Position numbers and translations under genes: made by a program
The notes under the pieces: generated by a model
Told to the model about the DNA's origin: nothing
The model's input: the letters and a program-made list of their open reading frames with translations, nothing else
The model's database searches: none
Assembly: GCF_046774425.1 (NCBI RefSeq)
Contig: NZ_CP177248.1
Coordinates: forward strand, 248,001 to 312,000
Length of the DNA: 64,000 bases
Direction of reading: 5' to 3'
DNA from: Malacoplasma muris
GTDB lineage: Bacteria; Bacillota_I; Bacilli_A; Mycoplasmatales; Mycoplasmoidaceae
In this document: positions 55,591 to 64,000 of the stretch, piece after piece
How the letters are laid out: every line of letters begins with the position of its first letter
How positions within the stretch are numbered: the first letter of the stretch is position 1

Positions 55591-58500
55591 ATGAAAGTAA
55601 ATAAAAAATTATTGTTTTTAGTTCCTTCAGCAATTGCTTCAATTGCTTTAGTCCCAACAATTGGTGTTATCGGAGCTAGACGTATATCAAGTAGAAACTC
55701 CAATACATTAGGTGATGTTTCTAATATTAATCAAGATGTTACAAATTCTACAACTCAATCAAGTAAGCCACTTGTACCAGCTTATACAAATATGTCTAAC
55801 CCAAAATTAAGTTCAAGAAATGGTCCAATAGTTTTTTGATTAGACAAGATTACAAGTCTAGATTGATTTGGTGCAGAGCGTTGAACGTTACATATGGTTG
55901 ATGATGTAGTATTTGAAAATGGGTTTAAACCATTAGCAGTAAATGGAACTTCTAATACAAATTGAGTAAGATCATGATTAAATTTTGAATTGGATAAAGC
56001 GAATGATATATTGTATGTTCTTTCAAATGCAAAAGGAGGAAATAAACAATATGCTGTTGCAATAGATGTTCAAACTGGTAACTTAATTGATTATTATGAA
56101 ACTGCTGAAGTTACTAGTGGTAGTGCTGGTAGTAAAGTGCATTCAAATGCATTTTTCCAAATAAGAGTCTTAAAAAATGGTAATTTAGCATTTTTAGGAA
56201 AGGCTGGAGATGTTGCTGCAGGGAATAATGATGTTATTGACGTTGTTGACATTAAAACAAAACAAGTAACTAGATACAATGGAAATATTGATAGTAACAT
56301 TGCTCCAAAGCCTGTAGCTGATACAACATTAAATCCAGGACATAATTATAGTCGATCTACAAATATAATGTTTAATTTAATACCTATAGCAAATAATAGA
56401 AATTTATTAGCTTACTATAATTTAACAAGTAAATCAGGGACACAGAATGATGCTGGAGCTGCTAATGGTACTTCTGAGGTTCGTTTTATATTAGTTGATG
56501 ACCATATGAATACAATTCCTAATGCAACAAATGGTTGAAATAATACATCTAAATTAGTAACAAATGCTATAACTGGAACTAGAAATAGTACAATTACTCC
56601 ACAATGTGACTACCATGTTTTATTGGATGGAAGAATCGTTACTGTAATATATGACAAACTTGTAGTTATTGACCCAACAAATCCTAATGATCCAAAATTA
56701 TCAATTTCAGTTTTAGAAAATGATAAATGAATTGAATCATGATCTTTTGATAGTAATGAAACATTATTTTTTAAAGAAAGAAATGGAACAAATATTAAAC
56801 AAGTAAAACTTGATCCTGATAAATCTAATATTAATAATCCAAATCATGTAATTTCTCAATATTACAATTTAGCAGATTCACCTATTCAAGAAATAAAAGA
56901 TACAGCTAGTAGCCTAATTTTATATAATGTTTATGGTTATATTGGTCAAATAATGCTTATTAATTGTTACTATAGACCTTGAATAGATTATAAAGATATT
57001 CCTGATCAAACTCAAATTGATGCCAACAAATATGGATTAGCTGTTGCTATTACAAGTAATCCAAATGCTGCTGGTCAAGGTGATACAAAAGGTTTATTAA
57101 ATACAGATAATGCATTTTTAAAATCATCAGATTTTACAATTTCACAAGATATTCTTAATAAAAAATTACCAAGTGAAATTACAAGAGAAGATTTAACATT
57201 TTTAAATGGTGCTTTTTTAACTAAAAATACAACTAAAAATGAAGATGGTACTTTGAAATATGAACCTTTTGTAAAAAATGTAATTGATGACAACCAGAAA
57301 AACCTAAAAGTGACATTGAATTTAGATCAAATTCCTTGATTTGTTACTGATGGCCAAATGCCTAGCAATATAGTTCCTTTGAAAATTACAAAAGAGTTTA
57401 ATACTGTCATAGAATTATCAAGTAGATTTAGTTGAAAAAATGTAGATCAAGATGACTATGATTTTAGAAATACATTACCAAGTAAAATGACAATTGAAGA
57501 TATTCAAAGAGTAAGCCCTTTAGTTTCAACATTAACTAGTCAAAGACAAATTATAAATGGCGATTCATATCCAAAAACTGAATATAAAATAACAGAAGCA
57601 AATGATACAACTGGTAAGATGAAAATACAGGTAACTTATAAATATCTTCCAATGGAATTGCCTGCAAACACAAGCAATATAAAAGAATATATAACAGAAA
57701 AAGAATATACTATTTTTAAATCAACTGATGCTAAGAAAATTAGATTTGTCGGTAATAATCTTACAGATGTTTCTCAAATTCCTGAATTAAAAGAAATTAA
57801 AGAATCAAATATATTACCTAGTAGTTTTTTAAATGCATCAAAACAAGAATATTTAAAATTTATAGATATTAATAATAGTGCAGGATATCCATTATCAAAA
57901 ATGAATATTACTGCATCAGCAGATGATGTTAATGGAACTTTAACTATTAATATAGATCCAACAGCATATGATTCATCTTTAAGTGTTCAAACAAAAACAT
58001 ATACTGGTTTAAACAAAACTAATACATATTCATTAAGATTCAAAGATGAATCTACTATAAAGTCAGATTATTTGCCAAGTGAAATAAATGAAGAATTGTT
58101 TTACCAAAACTTTCTTGCGTTTAGTGGATTTGATTCATCTGATTTTGAACTTCAGTTATATCCAAATGATGTAACAGGAGCTTTAACAGCAAACATTATC
58201 TTAGTTGGTAATTATCCTAATGGTCCAACTGCAAATAGTGATTTTAAATTAGAAAATGGTCAATGAATTGCAAGAAGAACATTTACTGGATTTAAAAATA
58301 TTGAAGACTACAATAAAGAATATCAATTATCTTTTAAAGAAGATGGACATACTTCTTTATATGAAGTTCAAAGACTAACTCCAAATGAGATAAAAACAAA
58401 ATTAGAATCTACTACTGGATTAACTCTTAGTGGAAATAAAACATATAGAAATGCAAAAGACTTTATTGAATTATTTATTTCAAGCAAAGGTAGTAAGTTA

Positions 58501-58980
58501 CCTACAATAAGTAACAATAATGATGTTAATGTCAACATGTACATCAACAATGGTGGTGGTGAAATTACTTGATCTATAACTTTTAATAGTTTAGAAGGAT
58601 ATGCAAATCCAATAACATTTTTACATACTGTAGGTGGATTTGCTAAGGGTAATGATGTTGCAACACCAGATATTCTAACATTCAAAAATTCTAATCAATT
58701 AAAACTATCTCATTCAAGTTACTTTAATATGTTGCCAAGTCAGATTGAATCAATGTTAAAAAATGATAAACAGTTAATAAATAATTTCTTTTTAAATACT
58801 CCAACAGGTGGATACTATACAGCAATTCAAAGTGGTGATTTTACATTAGAAATTGTTGCAAATGATACAAGAGGAACATTAAATATTAAAATTAAATTTG
58901 TGAAAAATAACACTAATAACATTAATTCAAATTCATTATTAGAATACAATCAAACATTTACTGGTTTTATGTATCATTAA
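55591..58980 (+). CDS. Lipoprotein_17-repeat surface protein, paralog C (A/B chimera)
   Basis: 1,129 residues. N-terminal segment as in A and B. Up to about residue 630 the sequence follows paralog B (e.g. NGTNIKQVKLDPDK, LINCYY, WFVTDGQMPSN). From about DYDFRNTLPSKMTIEDIQRV onward it follows paralog A closely (TDAKKIRFVGNNLTDVSQIP is identical to A, different in B). The Lipoprotein_17 units are arranged as in A. This pattern points to recombination or gene conversion. GTGGGG precedes the ATG. Probably surface-exposed. Confidence 0.85.
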
Positions 58981-58989
58981 TTTCTAAAA

Positions 58990-59031
58990 TAAAGTATAAC
59001 TATTAAATTATGGTTATACTTTATTTTTTAA
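58990..59031 (+). terminator. Terminator of paralog C
   Basis: AAAGTATAAC / GGTTATACTTT stem followed by ATTTTTTA; different from those of A and B. Confidence 0.8.
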
Positions 59032-59090
59032 TATTTCAATAATGATATATTAAAATGTAAATAATTATGAAAATATATGAGAGTCACAAT

Positions 59091-60344
59091 ATGTCAAAAG
59101 AAATTAAAATTCGTATAAAAGATGCTGATCAATTAGTCTTTGAAATTTTAGAAGATTCAAAGCAAGGCGATTATTTTTGTTTGAAAAACATAAATAATAT
59201 TGATTTTACAAACCTTCAAACAAAGATTTTAGAAAAAAAAGATGAATATGTTAATCAATTAATTGCAAAAGAGAAATCTAATTTTATAAATGAATTTAAA
59301 TTGGGTGATGAGTATAGAAATAAAGAAAGAAGAATAAATGAATTAGAAAAAAATGAAAGTATTTGAAAAGAAAAAATTCAAAATGAATATACTAAAGCTA
59401 AAGCTGATGTTGAAAAAGATTTTATTTTAAAAATTGGTAAATTAGAACAAGAAATTGATTCATTAAAAAAACAACATAGTATTGAAATTGATAATGCTAA
59501 GCTAAAAGTACAAAATGAATTGCAGACTAAGATTCTAACTTTAGAGAATCAATTTTCACAAATAAGTGAAAAACACAAATTAGATTTAAGAGAAAAAGAA
59601 ATGGAATATTCTTCTAAAATTGAACAAATTCAAAGAGAAAAAAATTTAAATGTTAAACTGTTAGGTAATGAATTGGAAAATACTTTACTTCAATATTATA
59701 ATGATGCTTTAAGTATAAATGATGATTGTAGTCTTGAAAGAACAACAAAAGATGTTGATGGTACTAAACCTGATTTTATTTTTAAAGTGATTGATTATGA
59801 TAAATCAGTTTTAGGTTCAGTTATAATTGAAGCTAAAACACAACTTCCTAATTCTTCAACTAGTAAAAAAAATAAAGATCATTTTAATAAACTTGAAATC
59901 GATAGAAAAAAACATAATGCTGAATTTAGTTTGCTTGTAACTGAATTGGAACAAGATGATATTTTTGTAATTAAAAAAGAAAACAGTTATGAGAATATGT
60001 TTGTTGTTAGACCAGCATATTTTATTTCATTTCTTTCTATAATGAGATATTTATTTCTTAAAAGAAGAGATATAAAGAAAAGTGAAATCAATTTTAAAAA
60101 TAAACAAGAGATTATGAATGATTTTAATAAATTGAAAAATGAAATACTAGATAATAGTATAAAAAACATTGATAAAAATATACAGGAAATTATTAAATGT
60201 GCTGATAATGTTTCAAAACATGCACAGACAATAACTGAATCTGCTAATGTAATTTTAAATAAGCATTTAGAAACAGTAAAAAATAAAATAGAAAACTTTA
60301 AAATACAAGGAATAATCAAACAAATTGACAATTTAGAAAAATAA
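59091..60344 (+). CDS. DUF2130-type coiled-coil protein with nuclease-like core
   Basis: 417 residues from ATG 59091; an upstream in-frame ATG at 59067 is possible. A short N-terminal part (SKEIKIRIKDADQLVF) is followed by a long coiled coil (about residues 45-200). Then comes a core, GTKPDFIFKV...GSVIIEAKTQ...DHFNKLEIDRKK, in which D, E and K resemble a PD-(D/E)xK site, and a second helical stretch ending KQIDNLEK. This layout fits the DUF2130 family; its function is unknown. The sequence directly after the stop is the same promoter-hairpin leader found before every gene of the array that follows. Confidence 0.75.
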
Positions 60345-60381
60345 ACTAACAAATTTTTATAATTTCAATATTTTTTAACGT

Positions 60382-60434
60382 TTTTATATATGAAGGGTTG
60401 TTGCACTTCATATATTTTTATTTTCAAGGAGTAA
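60382..60434 (+). promoter_or_regulatory. Hairpin leader of array gene 1
   Basis: A TATAAT box (about 60356-60362) follows the DUF2130 stop. Then a terminator-like hairpin TATATATGAAG / CTTCATATATT with loop GGTTGTTGCA and a T-run, then AAGGAG. The same leader, about 85 bases, is repeated before each array gene (near 60843, 61320, 61846, 62477, 62954 and 63480). Confidence 0.65.
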
Positions 60435-60436
60435 AT

Positions 60437-60829
60437 GTGAAAAATAAAAAAATTGATCTAAATAAAAGTGAAACTCAATCTGGATTTTTTAATAAGAAGC
60501 AACTAATAGATTTTATTAAAGCAAGCAATACTTGTATAGGTAAAGATATTTTAATTCAACATGAATATATTGAAATTATTGATGTCAACAATAATATTCA
60601 AAAAGAATTGAATAGTAAATCAATCTGTGGGACAATAGAAATAACTCAAGGAAAACAAGAAATGAAAATAGATAAAACAGATTTGATTCTTCAAGAAATC
60701 AGAAACATAAAAAATGATTTCAATGAATTTAAAGTTGAAGTAAAAGATGAATTGAAAACAATAAGGAATGACATTAAAGATATAAAAAATTGTCCAACAA
60801 TTAAATCTGAATTAAATATTTCTAAATAA
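60437..60829 (+). CDS. Array gene 1: small coiled-coil protein
   Basis: 130 residues; GTG start, chosen because AAGGAG lies six bases upstream (an overlapping ATG two bases earlier is out of frame). Residues 1-85 form a conserved domain (NKKQLIDFIKASNTCIGKDI, then GTIEITQGKQEMKIDKTDL). Residues 86-130 form a coiled coil ending CPTIKSELNISK. No signal peptide or membrane span. Family not recognised; the layout resembles the short coiled-coil DUF16 proteins of M. pneumoniae, but I see no firm homology. Confidence 0.75.
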   Translation: MKNKKIDLNKSETQSGFFNKKQLIDFIKASNTCIGKDILIQHEYIEIIDVNNNIQKELNSKSICGTIEITQGKQEMKIDKTDLILQEIRNIKNDFNEFKVEVKDELKTIRNDIKDIKNCPTIKSELNISK

Positions 60830-60922
60830 ATTAACAAATTTTTATAATTTCAAAATTTCTTAACGTTTTTATATATGAAGGGTTGTTGCGCTTCATATAT
60901 TTTTTATTTCCAAGGAGTAAAT

Positions 60923-61315
60923 GTGAAAAATAAAAGAATTGATTTAAATAAAAGTGAAACTCAATCTGGATCTTTTAATAAGAGACAGCTAATAGATTTT
61001 ATTAAAGCAAGCAATACTTGCATTGGTAAAGATATTTTAATTCAACATGAATATATTGAAATAATTGATGTCAACAATAATATTCAAAAAGAATTGAATA
61101 GTAAATCAATCTGTGGGACAATAGAAATAACTCAAGGAAAACAAGAAATGAAAATAGATAAAACAGATTTGATTCTTCAAGAAATTAGAAACATAAAAAA
61201 TGATTTCAATGAATTTAAAGTTGAAGTAAAAGATGAATTGAAAACAATAAGGAATGACATTAAAGATATAAAAAATTGTCCAACAATTAAATCTGAATTA
61301 AATATTTCTAAATAA
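60923..61315 (+). CDS. Array gene 2: small coiled-coil protein
   Basis: 130 residues from GTG 60923 with AAGGAG upstream. Same layout as array gene 1, with about five substitutions (SGSFNKRQLIDF against SGFFNKKQLIDF). Identical in protein to array gene 5. Confidence 0.75.
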   Translation: MKNKRIDLNKSETQSGSFNKRQLIDFIKASNTCIGKDILIQHEYIEIIDVNNNIQKELNSKSICGTIEITQGKQEMKIDKTDLILQEIRNIKNDFNEFKVEVKDELKTIRNDIKDIKNCPTIKSELNISK

Positions 61316-61406
61316 ATTAACAAATTTTTATAATTTCAAAATTTCTTAACGTTTTTATATATGAAGGGTTGTTGCGCTTCATATATTTTTATTTCAAGGA
61401 GTAAAT

Positions 61407-61841
61407 GTGAAAAATAAAAGAATTGATCTAAATAAAAATGAAACTCAATCTGGATCTTTTAATAAGAAGCAGCTAATAGATTTTATCAAAACAAGCAACA
61501 CTTGCATTGGTAAAGATATTTTAGTTCAACATGAATATGTTGAAATTATTGATGATAACAATAATATTCAAAAAGAATTGAATAGTAAATCAATATGTGG
61601 GACAATAGAAATAACTCAAGGAAAGCAAGAAATGAAAATAGATAAAACAGATTTAATTCTTCAAGAAATCAGAAACATTAATTTTGAGATTAGTAATATT
61701 AAAAATGATTTCAATGAATTCAAAGTTGAAGTAAAAGACGAATTTAAAAAAGTGAACGAAAGATTAGGTAATGTTGAAAATGACATTAAAGATATAAAAA
61801 ATTGTCCAACAATTAAATCTGAATTAAATATTTCTAAATAA
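61407..61841 (+). CDS. Array gene 3: small coiled-coil protein
   Basis: 144 residues from GTG 61407. Conserved N-domain (FIKTSNTCIGKDILVQHEYV variant) and a longer coiled coil than genes 1 and 2, with an inserted DEFKKVNERLGNVEND. Identical in protein to array gene 6. Confidence 0.75.
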   Translation: MKNKRIDLNKNETQSGSFNKKQLIDFIKTSNTCIGKDILVQHEYVEIIDDNNNIQKELNSKSICGTIEITQGKQEMKIDKTDLILQEIRNINFEISNIKNDFNEFKVEVKDEFKKVNERLGNVENDIKDIKNCPTIKSELNISK

Positions 61842-61932
61842 ATTATTAAATTTTATAATTTCAAAAATTTTTAACGTTTTTATATATGAAGGGTTATTGC
61901 ACTTTATATATTTTTATTTCCAAGGAGCAAAT

Positions 61933-62463
61933 GTGAAAAATAAAAGAATTGATCTAAATAAAAATGAAACTCAATCTGGATCTTTTAATAAGAAGCAGCT
62001 AATAGATTTTATCAAAACAAGCAACACTTGCATTGGTAAAGATATTTTAGTTCAACATGAATATGTTGAAATTATAAATGATAACAATAATATTCAAAAA
62101 GAATTGAATAGTAAATCAATCTGTGGGACAATAGAAATAACTCAAGGAAAGCAAGAAATGAAGATAGATAAAACAGATTTAATTCTTCAGGAAATTAAAA
62201 ACATGAATGATAGAGTTAACAATATAAACGATGAAATTAAAAATATGAAAAATGATTTCAATGAATTCAAAGTTGAAGTAAAATATGAATTTAAAAAAGT
62301 GAATGCAAGATTAGATAATGTTGAAAAAGATTTCAATGAATTTAAAGTTGAGGTAAAGGAGGAATTTAAAAAAGTAAATTCAAGATTAGATATTGTTGAA
62401 AATGACATTAAAGATATAAAAAACTGTCCAACAATTAAATCTGAATTAAATATTTCTAAATAA
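61933..62463 (+). CDS. Array gene 4: small coiled-coil protein, longest copy
   Basis: 176 residues from GTG 61933 (AAGGAGCAAAT upstream). The coiled coil holds an internal repeat of about 23 residues with the core DFNEFKVEV then EFKKVN, seen twice. This explains the greater length. It corresponds to array gene 7. Confidence 0.75.
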   Translation: MKNKRIDLNKNETQSGSFNKKQLIDFIKTSNTCIGKDILVQHEYVEIINDNNNIQKELNSKSICGTIEITQGKQEMKIDKTDLILQEIKNMNDRVNNINDEIKNMKNDFNEFKVEVKYEFKKVNARLDNVEKDFNEFKVEVKEEFKKVNSRLDIVENDIKDIKNCPTIKSELNISK

Positions 62464-62556
62464 ATTCACAAATTTTTATAATTTCAAAATTTCTTAACGT
62501 TTTTATATATGAAGGGTTGTTGCGCTTCATATATTTTTTATTTCCAAGGAGTAAAT

Positions 62557-62949
62557 GTGAAAAATAAAAGAATTGATTTAAATAAAAGTGAAACTCAATC
62601 TGGATCTTTTAATAAGAGACAGCTAATAGATTTTATTAAAGCAAGCAATACTTGCATTGGTAAAGATATTTTAATTCAACATGAATATATTGAAATAATT
62701 GATGTCAACAATAATATTCAAAAAGAATTGAATAGTAAATCAATCTGTGGGACAATAGAAATAACTCAAGGAAAACAAGAAATGAAAATAGATAAAACAG
62801 ATTTGATTCTTCAAGAAATTAGAAACATAAAAAATGATTTCAATGAATTTAAAGTTGAAGTAAAAGATGAATTGAAAACAATAAGGAATGACATTAAAGA
62901 TATAAAAAATTGTCCAACAATTAAATCTGAATTAAATATTTCTAAATAA
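62557..62949 (+). CDS. Array gene 5: small coiled-coil protein
   Basis: 130 residues from GTG 62557; the same protein as array gene 2. Confidence 0.75.
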   Translation: MKNKRIDLNKSETQSGSFNKRQLIDFIKASNTCIGKDILIQHEYIEIIDVNNNIQKELNSKSICGTIEITQGKQEMKIDKTDLILQEIRNIKNDFNEFKVEVKDELKTIRNDIKDIKNCPTIKSELNISK

Positions 62950-63040
62950 ATTAACAAATTTTTATAATTTCAAAATTTCTTAACGTTTTTATATATGAAG
63001 GGTTGTTGCGCTTCATATATTTTTATTTCAAGGAGTAAAT

Positions 63041-63475
63041 GTGAAAAATAAAAGAATTGATCTAAATAAAAATGAAACTCAATCTGGATCTTTTAATAAG
63101 AAGCAGCTAATAGATTTTATCAAAACAAGCAACACTTGCATTGGTAAAGATATTTTAGTTCAACATGAATATGTTGAAATTATTGATGATAACAATAATA
63201 TTCAAAAAGAATTGAATAGTAAATCAATATGTGGGACAATAGAAATAACTCAAGGAAAGCAAGAAATGAAAATAGATAAAACAGATTTAATTCTTCAAGA
63301 AATCAGAAACATTAATTTTGAGATTAGTAATATTAAAAATGATTTCAATGAATTCAAAGTTGAAGTAAAAGACGAATTTAAAAAAGTGAACGAAAGATTA
63401 GGTAATGTTGAAAATGACATTAAAGATATAAAAAATTGTCCAACAATTAAATCTGAATTAAATATTTCTAAATAA
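63041..63475 (+). CDS. Array gene 6: small coiled-coil protein
   Basis: 144 residues from GTG 63041; the same protein as array gene 3. Confidence 0.75.
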   Translation: MKNKRIDLNKNETQSGSFNKKQLIDFIKTSNTCIGKDILVQHEYVEIIDDNNNIQKELNSKSICGTIEITQGKQEMKIDKTDLILQEIRNINFEISNIKNDFNEFKVEVKDEFKKVNERLGNVENDIKDIKNCPTIKSELNISK

Positions 63476-63566
63476 ATTATTAAATTTTATAATTTCAAAA
63501 ATTTTTAACGTTTTTATATATGAAGGGTTATTGCACTTTATATATTTTTATTTCCAAGGAGCAAAT

Positions 63567-64000
63567 GTGAAAAATAAAAGAATTGATCTAAATAAAAATG
63601 AAACTCAATCTGGATCTTTTAATAAGAAGCAGCTAATAGATTTTATCAAAACAAGCAACACTTGCATTGGTAAAGATATTTTAGTTCAACATGAATATGT
63701 TGAAATTATAAATGATAACAATAATATTCAAAAAGAATTGAATAGTAAATCAATCTGTGGGACAATAGAAATAACTCAAGGAAAGCAAGAAATGAAGATA
63801 GATAAAACAGATTTAATTCTTCAGGAAATTAAAAACATGAATGATAGAGTTAACAATATAAACGATGAAATTAAAAATATGAAAAATGATTTCAATGAAT
63901 TCAAAGTTGAAGTAAAATATGAATTTAAAAAAGTGAATGCAAGATTAGATAATGTTGAAAAAGATTTCAATGAATTTAAAGTTGAGGTAAAGGAGGAATT
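63567..64000 (+). CDS. Array gene 7: small coiled-coil protein (3' end outside window)
   Basis: GTG start at 63567; 434 bases visible, matching array gene 4 so far. The coiled-coil end and stop lie beyond the window, and the array may continue. Confidence 0.72.
   Translation, partial: MKNKRIDLNKNETQSGSFNKKQLIDFIKTSNTCIGKDILVQHEYVEIINDNNNIQKELNSKSICGTIEITQGKQEMKIDKTDLILQEIKNMNDRVNNINDEIKNMKNDFNEFKVEVKYEFKKVNARLDNVEKDFNEFKVEVKEE

Larger units (their letters stand above)
60834..62467. repeat. 1,634-bp tandem duplication, unit 1
   Basis: Contains array genes 2, 3 and 4 and their leaders. By eye it repeats without visible differences from 62468 on, with an exact offset of 1,634 bases for all three start codons (60923/62557, 61407/63041, 61933/63567). 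A difference at 60833/62467 marks the left limit. Confidence 0.88.
62468..64000. repeat. 1,634-bp tandem duplication, unit 2 (runs off the window)
   Basis: Second copy of the 60834-62467 unit; 1,533 bases are visible. Contains array genes 5, 6 and part of 7. Confidence 0.88.

Noticed and set aside
48367..58980. The three paralogs as true lipoproteins
   Set aside because: The N-terminal segment has no cysteine after the hydrophobic stretch, so no lipobox; the name Lipoprotein_17 refers only to the repeat domain.
60400..64000. Evenly spaced repeats that could suggest a CRISPR array
   Set aside because: The repeated units are 390-620 bases and are complete genes with conserved coding sequence; there are no short repeats with unique spacers and no cas genes.

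Overview
The window reads as a chromosome segment of a mollicute of the Mycoplasma pneumoniae group, possibly a relative of M. penetrans or M. iowae (Malacoplasma). The DNA is very AT-rich. Nearly every gene only becomes full length when TGA is read as tryptophan (genetic code 4). The order Cof-type phosphatase, trpS, spx-like, NAD kinase, EIIB-like matches MG125 to MG129 of M. genitalium as I remember it. The species is an inference; code 4 is seen directly. All gene limits below are rebuilt with code 4, so many genes join several apparent short frames.

Layout. 1-3416: housekeeping cluster (HAD phosphatase and trpS leftward; spx-like, nadK, EIIB-like rightward). 3417-5624: remnant of an IS30-type element, a coiled-coil hypothetical, and a Mn/Fe superoxide dismutase. 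5697-8430: RNase J and tmRNA with its terminator. 8458-11731: a graveyard of broken genes, ending in a membrane-protein gene split by a complete IS30-family element. 11925-12428: ferritin-like protein. 12620-19363: a complete potassium-uptake operon kdpF-A-B-C with a KdpD that has no kinase domain and no kdpE beside it. 19468-22491: Ig-like surface protein and threonyl-tRNA synthetase. 22750-26841: hprK, lgt, trxB cluster with small partners. 26919-31131: DUF2871-like membrane protein, amino-acid permease, a second IS30-family copy inserted in a shared terminator, and a small hypothetical. 31290-34795: MIP/DUF31-like serine-protease lipoprotein, membrane protein, glyoxalase, HAD phosphatase. 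35072-42045: two large surface proteins in one operon. 42118-48190: DUF1858/DUF438-like protein, iron-type alcohol dehydrogenase, SF1 helicase with a C-terminal nuclease-like domain. 48367-58980: three tandem paralogous surface proteins with Lipoprotein_17 repeats. 59091-64000: a DUF2130-type protein followed by at least seven tandem copies of a small GTG-started coiled-coil gene, part of which is a recent 1,634-bp tandem duplication running off the window.

How it works together. Housekeeping blocks alternate with surface and accessory blocks. Potassium uptake (Kdp, possibly tuned by cyclic di-AMP through the KdpD remnant), oxidative defence (SOD, ferritin-like, TrxB) and host interaction (protease, large surface proteins, Lipoprotein_17 paralogs) are the main themes. 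Genome plasticity is visible in four forms: an IS that targets inverted repeats, recombination between surface paralogs, decayed genes, and a tandem gene array in which every member has its own hairpin leader. No CRISPR array, tRNA or rRNA gene was recognised.
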